A DNA stretch of 13,425 nucleotides from Deltaproteobacteria bacterium. GTDB taxonomy: Bacteria > Desulfobacterota > Desulfobacteria > Desulfobacterales > C00003060. Both the position numbers and the translations under genes were made by a program. The stretch is from NCBI GenBank assembly GCA_019309815.1, contig JAFDFO010000080.1, positions 1-13,425 on the forward strand, given 5' to 3'. Shown here piece by piece: positions 5,810 through 13,348 of the stretch. Positions within the stretch are counted from its first letter, which is position 1. Each line of letters starts with the position of its first letter. The notes under the pieces were generated by a model. That model was not told the DNA's origin. It did no database searches and worked only from the letters and a program-made list of their open reading frames with translations.

Positions 5810-6145
5810 TTATCCCCTTTTTCGGTCAAATATGGAAATCACCTTGCCGCCTGCAGGGGTGGCTTTGCCCACAGAACCCCTGTCAGATGGCTGCCGATCT
5901 CCGGCCTCGCCACGGCGCCCGGTAACCTTCTCCATCCTGACGCTGTCACCATCCATCGTGAAAATCTCCCCGTTGACATATTCCTCCTTCAGTATCCAGG
6001 TGACCTCTGTCAAGGGAACCTGCAGGACGAGAAGCTTCACCTGGTACCAGTCGCGCTTGTGGTCAGGCGAAACATCTTGAATCTGAGCGAAAAACGCCGG
6101 TTGTTCGTCGTGGTAGATCAGGACAACGTCACCAGTGCTTGCCAT
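5810..6145 (-). CDS. Conserved-looking hypothetical protein, about 111 residues
   Basis: I do not recognise a named family. The first 70 residues (MASTGDVVLIYHDEQPAFFAQIQDV, then WYQVKLLVLQVPLTEVTWIL, then YVNGEIFTMDGDSVRMEKV, quoted in parts) alternate hydrophobic and polar residues like a small beta-barrel. The remaining 40 are low-complexity Gly/Arg/Ser sequence ending VISIFDRKRG. No signal peptide or membrane segment is seen. The frame can be extended to a TTG at 6257-6259 (149 residues), but the extra 38 residues would run across the two promoters at 6155-6204, so I prefer the ATG at 6143-6145. That ATG lacks a Shine-Dalgarno site and lies only a few bases after the predicted start of transcription, so the mRNA may be leaderless. 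The function cannot be inferred from the neighbours. Confidence 0.65.
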   Translation of the reverse strand: MASTGDVVLIYHDEQPAFFAQIQDVSPDHKRDWYQVKLLVLQVPLTEVTWILKEEYVNGEIFTMDGDSVRMEKVTGRRGEAGDRQPSDRGSVGKATPAGGKVISIFDRKRG

Positions 6146-6154
6146 AGCAGGCCG

Positions 6155-6183
6155 CTTATAGCACACTATTTTCAAATTGACAC
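6155..6183 (-). promoter_or_regulatory. Candidate extended -10 promoter for the 111-residue protein gene
   Basis: On the minus strand TGCTATAAG (6163-6155) is an extended -10 element, and GTGTCA (6183-6178) lies 17 nt upstream. The start of transcription would fall near 6148, within about four bases of the ATG at 6145, which implies an almost leaderless mRNA. It overlaps the divergent plus-strand promoter by seven bases. Confidence 0.45.
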
Positions 6184-6204
6184 AGGAAAACTTTGTGCTA
6201 TCAT
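6177..6204 (+). promoter_or_regulatory. Strong candidate sigma-70 promoter for the plsB-like gene
   Basis: A consensus TTGACA (6177-6182), a 16-nt spacer ending in TGC, and TATCAT (6199-6204) give a near-consensus promoter with an extended -10 element. Transcription would start near 6211, leaving an untranslated leader of about 274 nt before the GTG at 6485. Confidence 0.6.
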
Positions 6205-6210
6205 CCGACA

Positions 6211-6484
6211 CGTCCAATTCGACAATTGGCTTTTGTGACGATTTGTCGGTTTGGGACAAGCTTTCTCATTCTTTCGGCTATGGTCTCAAGGCCGTGGCCA
6301 ATTCAATCATATGTCTTAAGGGTGGTAACGGGCGCAAGGCAAGAGCCGCTTGGCGTGATATTCTCACTTGCCTTGCGTCTTGGTTCTTATATAGGCTCTC
6401 ACTTCTCTTTTCATGCCGGTATTCCACTCCGCTGAAAGCGTGTTCCGACCAAGGCTAGGCCCCTAAATCAAGAGACGAAAAGGC
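6211..6484 (+). promoter_or_regulatory. Predicted long structured 5' leader of the plsB-like mRNA
   Basis: No coding signal is visible here. The leader would open with a small hairpin (CCAATT 6214-6219, loop CGAC, AATTGG 6224-6229). Further on it has a perfect 11-bp stem: CGCAAGGCAAG at 6333-6343 with CTTGCCTTGCG at 6367-6377, extended by G-U and G-C pairs. The loop of that stem contains a smaller GCC/GGC stem. Pyrimidine-rich sequence follows (6378-6412) but no clear T-run. It matches no riboswitch that I recognise. A role in attenuation or translation control is inference. Confidence 0.4.
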
Positions 6485-9061
6485 GTGCAACTGGCGCAAC
6501 GAACAAAAGAAACGATTAAGGCGTGGATAGACGCTGCCTTACAGCGCCATCACGAGCATTACGCCTGCAGCCTGCCAAAGAAATCGGGTTTCCTGTCAAC
6601 CTTGATTCTGAGGTCGGTGTTTGCCGACGTTCATATGAACGCCAATCAGGTGGCCTATCTAAAGACACTCTCCAAGAAAGGGATAGTTGTCTACGTCTCC
6701 AAGTATCGGAGTCGCTTTGAATACCTCTTCTATCATGTCCGATATAAAGAAGAAGGGGTGCCTTTTCCGGAAATCGGTTTTGAATACAGGATATTGCTGT
6801 GGCAGAAGATCTCCCGTTTGCTCCGGATGGCTTATGCCCATCTGAATCATCTCTTGAAACACGGGACCTTTCCGAACCCTTATGATTCCGGCTTCTTCAA
6901 ACGCCGCCTGGAAAGCGGGTCTGCAGCTTTTTTTTCTCTGATTGACCCAAAGAGTTTCTATAGACGATTGGTCAAGGCCAAGCAGGGCCCTGCCACATAT
7001 CTCATCGAACTGCAACAAACGATCAACCGGCCAATATACGTTGTCCCTCAGTGGCTCTTTTTCAGCAAAAAGCCACATCGCCCACCCCGCAGTCTTATTG
7101 ACGTTCTCCTTGGCAGTGAGGAAAACCCGGGGAGGCTCCGGCGATGGATGGTTGTTTTGCGCTCCCCCCAGAAACTCTTTGTCGAAGTTTCCGATCCGCT
7201 GAATCTGAAGGATTTCCTCAATGAGCCCGACAACCAGGATCGAGACCTTGAACAGCTCGCATTCAATCTCCGCAACAGACTGTTGGAGCAAATGGATCGC
7301 CACCGCCAGAGTATTACGGGGCCTGTCCTCAAAACACCCGTCGAGCTGAAAGAACTGATATTGCGAGATGAACAATTCCAGGATTTTATGAAGCAGTATG
7401 CTGAATCCCAAGGCAAGGATGTTTACGAAATCTACAAAGAGGCAAATAATTATCTGGACGACATCGCGGCGGATTACAGTATCACTCTGGTTCAGACACT
7501 TGCAAAGATTTTCGGATGGATATGGAAGACCATGTTCGAGGACGTCACGGTGGATATGGAAGGGCTGTACCGAGTGAAAAGTGCGGCAACAAGAGCCCCT
7601 CTTGTCTTTGTCCCTTGTCATAAAAGTCATTTTGACTACCTGATCATTAACTATCTTCTGTTCAAAAATAACATGCCGACCCCCCACATAGCGGCGGGGC
7701 GCAATCTTGCCTTTTGGCCAATGGGAACCCTTTTCAGGAAAGGCGGCGCCTTCTTCATCAGGCGAACCTTTCGCGGAGCAAAACTGTATGCGGCTGTCTT
7801 CGCAAAATACGTGCACCAGCTAATTAAACAAGGTGTCAATATCGAGTTCTTCATTGAGGGGGGTCGAAGTCGAACAGGAAAACTGGTTCTTCCGAAGACT
7901 GGGTTGGTTTCTATTCTCCTGGATGCGTTCAAGAATGGCGTCTCTCGAGACCTGATCTTCGTGCCCATCTTTGTTGGATATGACCGCCTCTTGGAAGAAA
8001 CTGCCATTCTGAAGGAACTGGAAGGCCTTGGCAAGAAACAGGAGAGTTTCTGGGAGCTGATTCGGGCCCGAAAGGTTCTGAAGAAGCGGCATGGTCGCAT
8101 ATATGTCCAGTTCGCCGATCCGATTTCCCTTAAGGCTTTGGTGTCAAACGCCAATCCTTCCCTTGAGGATATGACACAAGCTGAATTCCAGGCGTTCGGC
8201 CGCAACCTCTCGCATCGAATTATTAATGCCATCAATCGTATCTCGGTGGTCACAGCTCAATCGCTCACAGCCTCAGCCATCTTGAACTATCCCAAAACCC
8301 GTTTCAGCCATGACGAGCTAATGGTCTATGTGGAAACTTACCTGCACTACTTGCTCTCTCAGAAGGTGCGGTTGTCAGAGAACATAACGGATCCTTATCA
8401 TGCAGTGCAAAACGTACTGAGCACGTATGACGATCGAAAATTCATCGGGAAACAAAAAACTAAAGGACAAGATGATACCGCAGCAGATGAGGAATGGTAT
8501 CTCGTCGCGGAGAACAAACGTCTCAATCTTGAATATTACAAAAACAACTGCATTCACTTTTTTGTGCCAGCGGCCTACACGGCCTTGGCGATCCTCTCCT
8601 ACGATGCTTTTCAGTTCTCGGCATCCGCCCTGCATTCCGACTATGAGTTGTTGCAGGACTTTTTCAAGTACGAGTTCGCTTATGACGTAGACAGAACACC
8701 GGCAATAATGGTCAGGAAAACCCTCAAAGCCTTCATTGATGATGCCATACTCATTCCTCACCGTTCTCTCCCCGACACGTACAACATCACGGCAATAGGT
8801 TTTCGGAAACTGCTCTGTTTTGCCAGCTTCCTCAAAACCTATTTCGAATCCTATTGGGTAGTGCTCAAGATTCTGAAGACATACAACAAGGGTGAATTAG
8901 TAAAGAAGGAGTGCATGAAGAGAATCCGTGCGTTGGGCAATCAGCTGTACAAGCAGCAGGAAATCGAAAGGCCCGAGGCCCTTTCGCAAATCAACTACGA
9001 AAATGGCCTGACATTTTTCAATTTTACGAGGTCATTCAGAAATACTTACGCTGCTTCATGA
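6485..9061 (+). CDS. plsB: PlsB-type glycerol-3-phosphate 1-O-acyltransferase
   Basis: This 858-residue, membrane-associated acyltransferase is predicted to transfer a fatty acyl group to the sn-1 position of glycerol 3-phosphate, the first step of phospholipid synthesis. The four acyltransferase blocks are visible in order: CHKSHFDYL with the H-x4-D pair H379/D384, GGAFFIRR at 420-427, FIEGGRSRTGK with E458, and VPIFVGYD at 493-500. The length and the large N- and C-terminal regions match PlsB (E. coli PlsB is about 807 residues) rather than the short PlsY or PlsC types. The GTG start is the first available after the in-frame stop at 6464-6466, but AAAAGG lies too close to it for ideal ribosome binding, so the start is not certain. 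The gene probably has its own promoter at 6177-6204. The M16 gene converges on it from the right without a visible hairpin terminator. Confidence 0.9.
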   Translation: MQLAQRTKETIKAWIDAALQRHHEHYACSLPKKSGFLSTLILRSVFADVHMNANQVAYLKTLSKKGIVVYVSKYRSRFEYLFYHVRYKEEGVPFPEIGFEYRILLWQKISRLLRMAYAHLNHLLKHGTFPNPYDSGFFKRRLESGSAAFFSLIDPKSFYRRLVKAKQGPATYLIELQQTINRPIYVVPQWLFFSKKPHRPPRSLIDVLLGSEENPGRLRRWMVVLRSPQKLFVEVSDPLNLKDFLNEPDNQDRDLEQLAFNLRNRLLEQMDRHRQSITGPVLKTPVELKELILRDEQFQDFMKQYAESQGKDVYEIYKEANNYLDDIAADYSITLVQTLAKIFGWIWKTMFEDVTVDMEGLYRVKSAATRAPLVFVPCHKSHFDYLIINYLLFKNNMPTPHIAAGRNLAFWPMGTLFRKGGAFFIRRTFRGAKLYAAVFAKYVHQLIKQGVNIEFFIEGGRSRTGKLVLPKTGLVSILLDAFKNGVSRDLIFVPIFVGYDRLLEETAILKELEGLGKKQESFWELIRARKVLKKRHGRIYVQFADPISLKALVSNANPSLEDMTQAEFQAFGRNLSHRIINAINRISVVTAQSLTASAILNYPKTRFSHDELMVYVETYLHYLLSQKVRLSENITDPYHAVQNVLSTYDDRKFIGKQKTKGQDDTAADEEWYLVAENKRLNLEYYKNNCIHFFVPAAYTALAILSYDAFQFSASALHSDYELLQDFFKYEFAYDVDRTPAIMVRKTLKAFIDDAILIPHRSLPDTYNITAIGFRKLLCFASFLKTYFESYWVVLKILKTYNKGELVKKECMKRIRALGNQLYKQQEIERPEALSQINYENGLTFFNFTRSFRNTYAAS

Positions 9062-9073
9062 CACATAAGTAGC

Positions 9074-9148
9074 ATTGAATATTGAAAAGACTGGACCGAT
9101 TGACCGTACGCAAAACAATCTTCAATTTTCAATCTTCAATTTTCAATT
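9074..9148. repeat. AT-rich repeat of the ATTGAAGATTGA/ATTGAATATTGA type at gene ends
   Basis: ATTGAATATTGA lies at 9074-9085. A tandem array based on TTCAATTTTCAATC (the minus-strand sense is ATTGAAAATTGAAGATTG) runs from about 9117 to 9148. The array overlaps the last codons and stop of the M16 peptidase gene, whose final ATT-GAA-GAT-TGA is part of the repeat. The same units recur after panC at 12918-12950. Confidence 0.75.
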
Positions 9149-11870
9149 GTTCGGGTTTCGTCGATACGATCAGGCGGTTCGAAAAGAGCTTCTTCGCCAC
9201 ACGCAAAACCTCAGCAGGACTCACACTCTTAATAAAACCAGGATACAGCCTCTCATAGTCATACCCCAATCCTAGAATTTCATTCGTTGCGGCACTGGAA
9301 GCCTGCGATGAGATTTTCTCCAGGCCGAGCTCTTGGGCCGTGATGCACATCGCCTTAGCCCGCTCTAATGTCTCAGGAGCCACTTCTTTTTCCTGAATGA
9401 GTGCCATCTTACTTTGAATGGCCTCAACCACAGCATCATAGTTGTCCAGCGTGGTCTGGACCATAATTCCGAAGTACCCCCCATCAACCCCAAAAGAGGG
9501 ATAGGCATGCACGACGTAGACAAGGCTTCTGTCCCCACCTCTCAGAGCGTCATGGAGCCATCCGCTGGGGTATCGAATACCGGATATAATCGCGTCTATG
9601 ACATCCACCACAGGGCGGTCGCGGTCGGTAAGCGTCATTCCGTTATACCCGACAACCATGGCTGCGGAAGTCTTCTCATTAACTATTCCAAAGGTCTCGT
9701 CCTGCACAATGTTTTCAGTCTCCATCCCGATGATGGGCTCTTCCAGAACAGCCGGTCGAAAACCTTCGAAAGCCTTTTCAATGCTTGCCTTTACTGTCTC
9801 TGGATCAATGTCTCCGAATATGGCGAGAACGGAGTTGTTCGGCATCATGACAGCCTCATATAAATCCTTTATGCCTCCACGAGAAAAGCTCTCCACAGCT
9901 TTGGACGAACCGATTACATCATTCCGGTAGGGGTGCTCATGGTAATAATGGCGTTTGAAGAGCCGCATGATCTCTGTTGTCCAGTTCTCATCCAGCTTTT
10001 CTATGGCCATCAGCGTTTCTCGGCGCTGCTTTTTGATCTCGGCTTGGGGAAACGTCGGGTGCAGCACCACGTCGGAAAGTAAATCCAGCCCGACATCGAA
10101 GTGCTCTTTCAGCACAGAAACGGAAACAGAGACAGTGTTATGTCCGGAACCCGATCCGATCGATCCCCCCACATCCTCGATGGCTTCGGCAATCTGCATC
10201 TTGGACCTGTTCCTGGTCCCCTTGGTAAGAAGGGATGCCATAAACTGAGAAAGGCCGGGTTTGTCGATTGGTTCAAACCGAAGCCCTCCTCGCACCACGA
10301 ACTTCATGTCAACAATGGGGGCAGCGGTATTCCTCTGCAGAAGAAGGACCATCTGGTTGGGCAGCGTGATCTTGTGAATCTCTGGCTGAACGCCAGACGT
10401 TGGTGCAGTCGACCCCGGAGCTTTTGACGAATCCCCTGGTGGTTTGATGACTGCGATCGTCATGTGTTCCCTTCTGAGGTATTTCTCAGCCACGCGCGTC
10501 AGGTCTTGCCGTGTTACCTCCTGAATCTTTGACACATACTCCTCGCTGAAGTAAGGATCACCAGTCGCCACCCAGTCCGAGGCAAGCTGCCCGGCCTGGC
10601 TCTGGACAGACTCCTGACTAAAGATGTAGTTTGCCGCGACTTTGTTCTTTGCCCGCGTCAGAGCTTCCTCACTAACCGACTTCTTCTGAACGGCTGAGAC
10701 CTCTGCCAAGACCGCATCAATCGCCTCGGACAGATCGTCATATGCGAGATCCATGGAGACAAAAAATTGGCCTTCTGTAAAAACAGGGGTCCAGCTCCAA
10801 GCACTGATTGAAAGGACCAGCCCCTTCTTGTCGCGCACGTTTTCATATAGCCTCGAAGTACGGCCATCACCCATAATCACAGCCAGCACATCAAGGGGAT
10901 AAAGATCCGGATCGGCCAAAGTCACCGTGCGAAAGCCCACTTTAGCCTGCGTGGTCCTTGCCATAGGCAGGCTCTTTTCGACTCGCCGCTCGGTGAGCTG
11001 GGCCGGCTCCGCCGGAAGCACATACGGGGGATTTGAGGTCCTTTTCATGTTTTCGGCAAGCTCGAGTACTGTTTCGAGGACCGCTTTCTTGTCAACAGCA
11101 CCTACCACTGAAACGACCATGTTCTCTGGCGTATACCATCGGCGATAATGAGCCTCCAGATCCTCTTTATCCATGCTCATAAAGATCTCTTTGTTCCCAA
11201 TCACCGGGTATCGAACGGGATGCTCGAGGTATGCCGTCTTCATAAACAAGTGCCAGAGCTGGTGCGACGGACTGTTTTCACCCATCTGATATTCCTGAAG
11301 AATAACCCCTTTCTCGCGCTCATACTCGGTTTCATTAAACTGACAGTCGCTGACATAGGCCAACAGGAGGCTCAGGGCCTCTTTGTAGTGCGCTCCTGTA
11401 GTCTTGATAAAATAGACTGTGTGCCGGTAGCCCGTAGAGGCGTTTGTCGCCCCACCTATGGCTTGGAGGCGCTCCTGGATCTGTGTCTCGGTCAGCTCGG
11501 AAGTTGTGCCGCCTGAAACCACATGCTCCAGATAGTGGGAGAGCCCCCCCTGCATCCTCTTCCCTTCATACATCGATCCAGTATTGACCAGAACCCGACA
11601 TGAGATGACGGGTGATCCATGGGATTCACGAATCAACACGACAAGTCCGTTTTCTAACACCACGAAGAGGTCATTGGGCTTGGAAGGAATGATGCGGTTG
11701 ATCTGTGCGCTCTCAGTGACGTCGTAAGTCTCGCCATCAGGTTTTGAGTTGGGATCGTTTTCCGCATACGTCGGAGCATAGAGGAAAACGGCAATGCAGA
11801 TCACCGCACATAGGAAAAAGAACTTCCCTTTCTCGATACGGGGCCTTGAGCAGGACTGAAAATCAATCAT
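9129..11870 (-). CDS. Exported M16-family zinc metallopeptidase, two-domain
   Basis: From the ATG at 11868-11870 the protein has 913 residues. It starts with a Sec signal peptide: basic RPRIEKGK, then FFFLCAVICIAVFLYAPTYA, with likely cleavage after TYA near residue 36, so it acts in the periplasm. The first M16 unit has the inverse zinc motif HYLEH (H112, E115, H116) and a glutamate 77 residues later (E193 in GVILQEY), matching HxxEH-x76-E. The second unit, from about residue 520, keeps the fold but has GLSQFMASL instead of the zinc motif, as in inactive partner domains, and retains the late RSLVYVV segment with the conserved Arg and Tyr pair. It probably degrades peptides or small unfolded proteins. 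Other in-frame starts are ATG 11880-11882 and TTG 11886-11888; GGAG is best spaced for the chosen one. A promoter with an overlapping palindrome precedes it. Confidence 0.92.
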   Translation of the reverse strand: MIDFQSCSRPRIEKGKFFFLCAVICIAVFLYAPTYAENDPNSKPDGETYDVTESAQINRIIPSKPNDLFVVLENGLVVLIRESHGSPVISCRVLVNTGSMYEGKRMQGGLSHYLEHVVSGGTTSELTETQIQERLQAIGGATNASTGYRHTVYFIKTTGAHYKEALSLLLAYVSDCQFNETEYEREKGVILQEYQMGENSPSHQLWHLFMKTAYLEHPVRYPVIGNKEIFMSMDKEDLEAHYRRWYTPENMVVSVVGAVDKKAVLETVLELAENMKRTSNPPYVLPAEPAQLTERRVEKSLPMARTTQAKVGFRTVTLADPDLYPLDVLAVIMGDGRTSRLYENVRDKKGLVLSISAWSWTPVFTEGQFFVSMDLAYDDLSEAIDAVLAEVSAVQKKSVSEEALTRAKNKVAANYIFSQESVQSQAGQLASDWVATGDPYFSEEYVSKIQEVTRQDLTRVAEKYLRREHMTIAVIKPPGDSSKAPGSTAPTSGVQPEIHKITLPNQMVLLLQRNTAAPIVDMKFVVRGGLRFEPIDKPGLSQFMASLLTKGTRNRSKMQIAEAIEDVGGSIGSGSGHNTVSVSVSVLKEHFDVGLDLLSDVVLHPTFPQAEIKKQRRETLMAIEKLDENWTTEIMRLFKRHYYHEHPYRNDVIGSSKAVESFSRGGIKDLYEAVMMPNNSVLAIFGDIDPETVKASIEKAFEGFRPAVLEEPIIGMETENIVQDETFGIVNEKTSAAMVVGYNGMTLTDRDRPVVDVIDAIISGIRYPSGWLHDALRGGDRSLVYVVHAYPSFGVDGGYFGIMVQTTLDNYDAVVEAIQSKMALIQEKEVAPETLERAKAMCITAQELGLEKISSQASSAATNEILGLGYDYERLYPGFIKSVSPAEVLRVAKKLFSNRLIVSTKPEQLKIED

Positions 11871-11912
11871 AAGACAAACCATCTCCAATAAATTTGTGCC
11901 AAGAGTTTCTTG

Positions 11913-11935
11913 GGCTATATTTCATAAATATAGCC
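11913..11935. promoter_or_regulatory. 23-bp palindrome overlapping the M16 gene promoter, possible operator
   Basis: GGCTATATTT (11913-11922) and AAATATAGCC (11926-11935) are exact reverse complements around a CAT centre. The palindrome covers the predicted -10 element (11932-11927) and start point of the M16 gene. That is where a repressor dimer would block transcription. It could equally form a hairpin in the 5' end of a transcript. Confidence 0.55.
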
Positions 11936-11954
11936 TCTATGTATGCTACGTCAA
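11927..11954 (-). promoter_or_regulatory. Candidate sigma-70 promoter of the M16 peptidase gene
   Basis: On the minus strand TTGACG (11954-11949), a 16-nt spacer and TATATT (11932-11927) form a good promoter. Transcription would begin near 11920, about 50 nt before the ATG at 11870. Confidence 0.5.
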
Positions 11955-12017
11955 TCCTATTTAATACCATTTTTGTGTTTTAGCCATATCCAACGGAAAT
12001 TTGGAGGACAAGGCGTA

Positions 12018-12046
12018 TTGACAGAGATACCATAATGAATTAAGTT
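12018..12046 (+). promoter_or_regulatory. Candidate promoter of panC
   Basis: A consensus TTGACA (12018-12023) is followed after 17 nt by TAAGTT (12041-12046), a weak -10 element. Transcription would begin near 12053, only a few bases before the TTG at 12057, which argues against that TTG as the main start codon and for the site served by GGAGGGG at 12065-12071. Confidence 0.4.
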
Positions 12047-12056
12047 AATTTTTCTT

Positions 12057-12929
12057 TTGCGTGCGGAGGGGCAGATCTTAACGATCACAGCCATAGATCA
12101 CATGCGGCAGGAGGCGATCCGTCTGCTGCAAAGTGGCAAGACAGTTGTTTTGGTTCCTACAATGGGCTACCTGCATGAGGGTCACCTGGCCCTTATGCGT
12201 GAGGGGCAAAAACACGGGGACGCCCTGATTGTCAGCATCTTTGTCAATCCCAAGCAGTTTGGTCCTGCAGAAGACCTTCAACGTTATCCAAGAGATCTGG
12301 ACCGCGATATGACTCTGGCTGAGTCAGTGGGGGTCGATGTTGTCTTTGCCCCGGAGGCCAGGGCGATGTATGAGGAAGGATTCCAGACCCACGTTGATCT
12401 GGAGCTGCTACCTCGCCACCTTTGCGGCCCGTCGAGACCGAACCATTTTCGTGGAGTTGCGACTGTGGTAGCCAAGCTGTTTAACATAATGCGGCCTCAG
12501 GTAGCCATTTTTGGAGAGAAAGACTATCAGCAGTTGGCTATTATTCGATGCATGGTGCGTGATTTAAGTTTCGGCACAAGAATCATAGGGGTCCCGACTG
12601 TCCGCGAGCCGGACGGTCTTGCCATGAGCACCAGGAATACCTACTTGTCCGAAGACGAAAGACGGTCCGCCCTGTCACTCTCTGAGTCTTTACAACAGGC
12701 TCAGAAAGCCGTGGCAGAAGGCATAAGTGACTCCGCGGACCTCACCCGCTCGACTTCGGGACTTATCGGCTCCTATCCTCATACACGAATTGACTATGTG
12801 GCCCTGTGTGATCCGGACACACTCGAGGAGGTGGACCGGGTAGACGGACCAACCCTGATGGCCCTGGCTGTACGGGTGGGCGGTACAAGGCTCATAGATA
12901 ATGCCATATTGAAACCAATTGAAGATTGA
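12057..12929 (+). CDS. panC: Pantothenate synthetase (pantoate-beta-alanine ligase)
   Basis: This cytoplasmic ligase joins D-pantoate and beta-alanine using ATP, via pantoyl adenylate, to make pantothenate, the precursor of coenzyme A. Hallmarks are LVPTMGYLHEGH, with the HxGH nucleotide-binding motif, then SIFVNPKQFGPAEDLQRYPRDL, then FRGVATVVAKLFNI, FGEKDYQQL and DGLAMSTRNTYLS (the KMSKS-like loop). I give coordinates from the first standard start codon, TTG 12057 (290 residues), but it has no ribosome-binding site. A perfect GGAGG at 12065-12069 is 5 nt before ATC 12075. Starting there gives 284 residues and lines up without a gap with the E. coli start, so ATC may be the true start (or a miscalled ATG). 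The gene ends inside an AT-rich repeat. panD follows 62 bp later and supplies its beta-alanine substrate. Confidence 0.95.
   Translation: MRAEGQILTITAIDHMRQEAIRLLQSGKTVVLVPTMGYLHEGHLALMREGQKHGDALIVSIFVNPKQFGPAEDLQRYPRDLDRDMTLAESVGVDVVFAPEARAMYEEGFQTHVDLELLPRHLCGPSRPNHFRGVATVVAKLFNIMRPQVAIFGEKDYQQLAIIRCMVRDLSFGTRIIGVPTVREPDGLAMSTRNTYLSEDERRSALSLSESLQQAQKAVAEGISDSADLTRSTSGLIGSYPHTRIDYVALCDPDTLEEVDRVDGPTLMALAVRVGGTRLIDNAILKPIED
12065..12071 (+). promoter_or_regulatory. Shine-Dalgarno site that points to an ATC start for panC
   Basis: GGAGGGG is the only strong ribosome-binding sequence near the panC start. With GGAGG at 12065-12069 the spacer to ATC 12075-12077 is 5 nt, the best distance. It lies inside the frame if the TTG at 12057 is used, where it would have no purpose. 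The next ATG in frame (12102) would remove the first beta strand of the enzyme. Confidence 0.6.
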
Positions 12930-12950
12930 CAATTGAATATTGAATATTGA
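12918..12950. repeat. AT-rich repeat overlapping the panC stop
   Basis: ATTGAAGATTGA at 12918-12929 encodes the last three codons and stop of panC. It is followed by two overlapping copies of ATTGAATATTGA (12932-12943 and 12939-12950). The same units lie at the end of the M16 gene (9074-9148). TTCAATAT near 12962-12970 can pair with these copies. No terminator is visible in the 62-bp gap to panD, so panC and panD are probably co-transcribed. Confidence 0.7.
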
Positions 12951-12991
12951 CTGGTATAGCCTTCAATATGTAATCGACAATAGTTAAACCA

Positions 12992-13348
12992 ATGAATAGA
13001 ACTATTCTGAAATCTAAGATTCACCGGGCAACCGTTACTGACGTTAACCTGGACTATGAAGGGAGCCTGGGGATTGATGCTGATCTGATGAGAGCAGCAA
13101 ACATCCTTCCCTATGAATTGGTTCAAGTCTACAGCATCAGCAATGGCGAACGATTTGAGACCTATGCCATAGAGGAAGCCGCGGGCTCAGGAACCATTGT
13201 CCTCAAAGGCGCGGCAGCCCACAAAGGGGTCCCGGGAGACCTCATCATCATAACCTGTTATACCACCATGGATGACAAACTTGCGCGAGACTTCGAGCCT
13301 TCGATCATCCTTGTGGATATGAACAACCGAATGAAGGAGAACAGATGA
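12992..13348 (+). CDS. panD: Aspartate 1-decarboxylase proenzyme
   Basis: This 118-residue enzyme decarboxylates L-aspartate to beta-alanine, the second substrate of PanC. It is made as a proenzyme that cleaves itself between Gly24 and Ser25 to form the catalytic pyruvoyl group; YEGSLGID places G24 and S25 exactly as in E. coli PanD. K9, R54 and Y58, known active-site residues, are also at the same positions. Length and colinearity are those of the standard bacterial enzyme. The ATG at 12992 fits the family start but has no visible Shine-Dalgarno sequence, so translation may depend on the upstream panC or be weak. The stop codon overlaps the metK start (ATGA). The arrangement panC-panD-metK suggests one operon. 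Confidence 0.96.
   Translation: MNRTILKSKIHRATVTDVNLDYEGSLGIDADLMRAANILPYELVQVYSISNGERFETYAIEEAAGSGTIVLKGAAAHKGVPGDLIIITCYTTMDDKLARDFEPSIILVDMNNRMKENR

Noticed and set aside
6146..6259. N-terminal extension of the 111-residue protein to a TTG start (149 residues)
   Set aside because: The extension crosses two promoter-like sites and lacks a good ribosome-binding site, while the ATG start gives a compact domain. It is not fully excluded.
6177..6458. Open frame of 93 codons in the plsB leader
   Set aside because: It would start inside the predicted -35 element, has no ribosome-binding site and no family resemblance. The region is better explained as promoter and leader.
6659..7816. Long minus-strand open frame (385 codons) opposite plsB
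   Set aside because: It is an antisense shadow of a clearly conserved gene and shows no domain.
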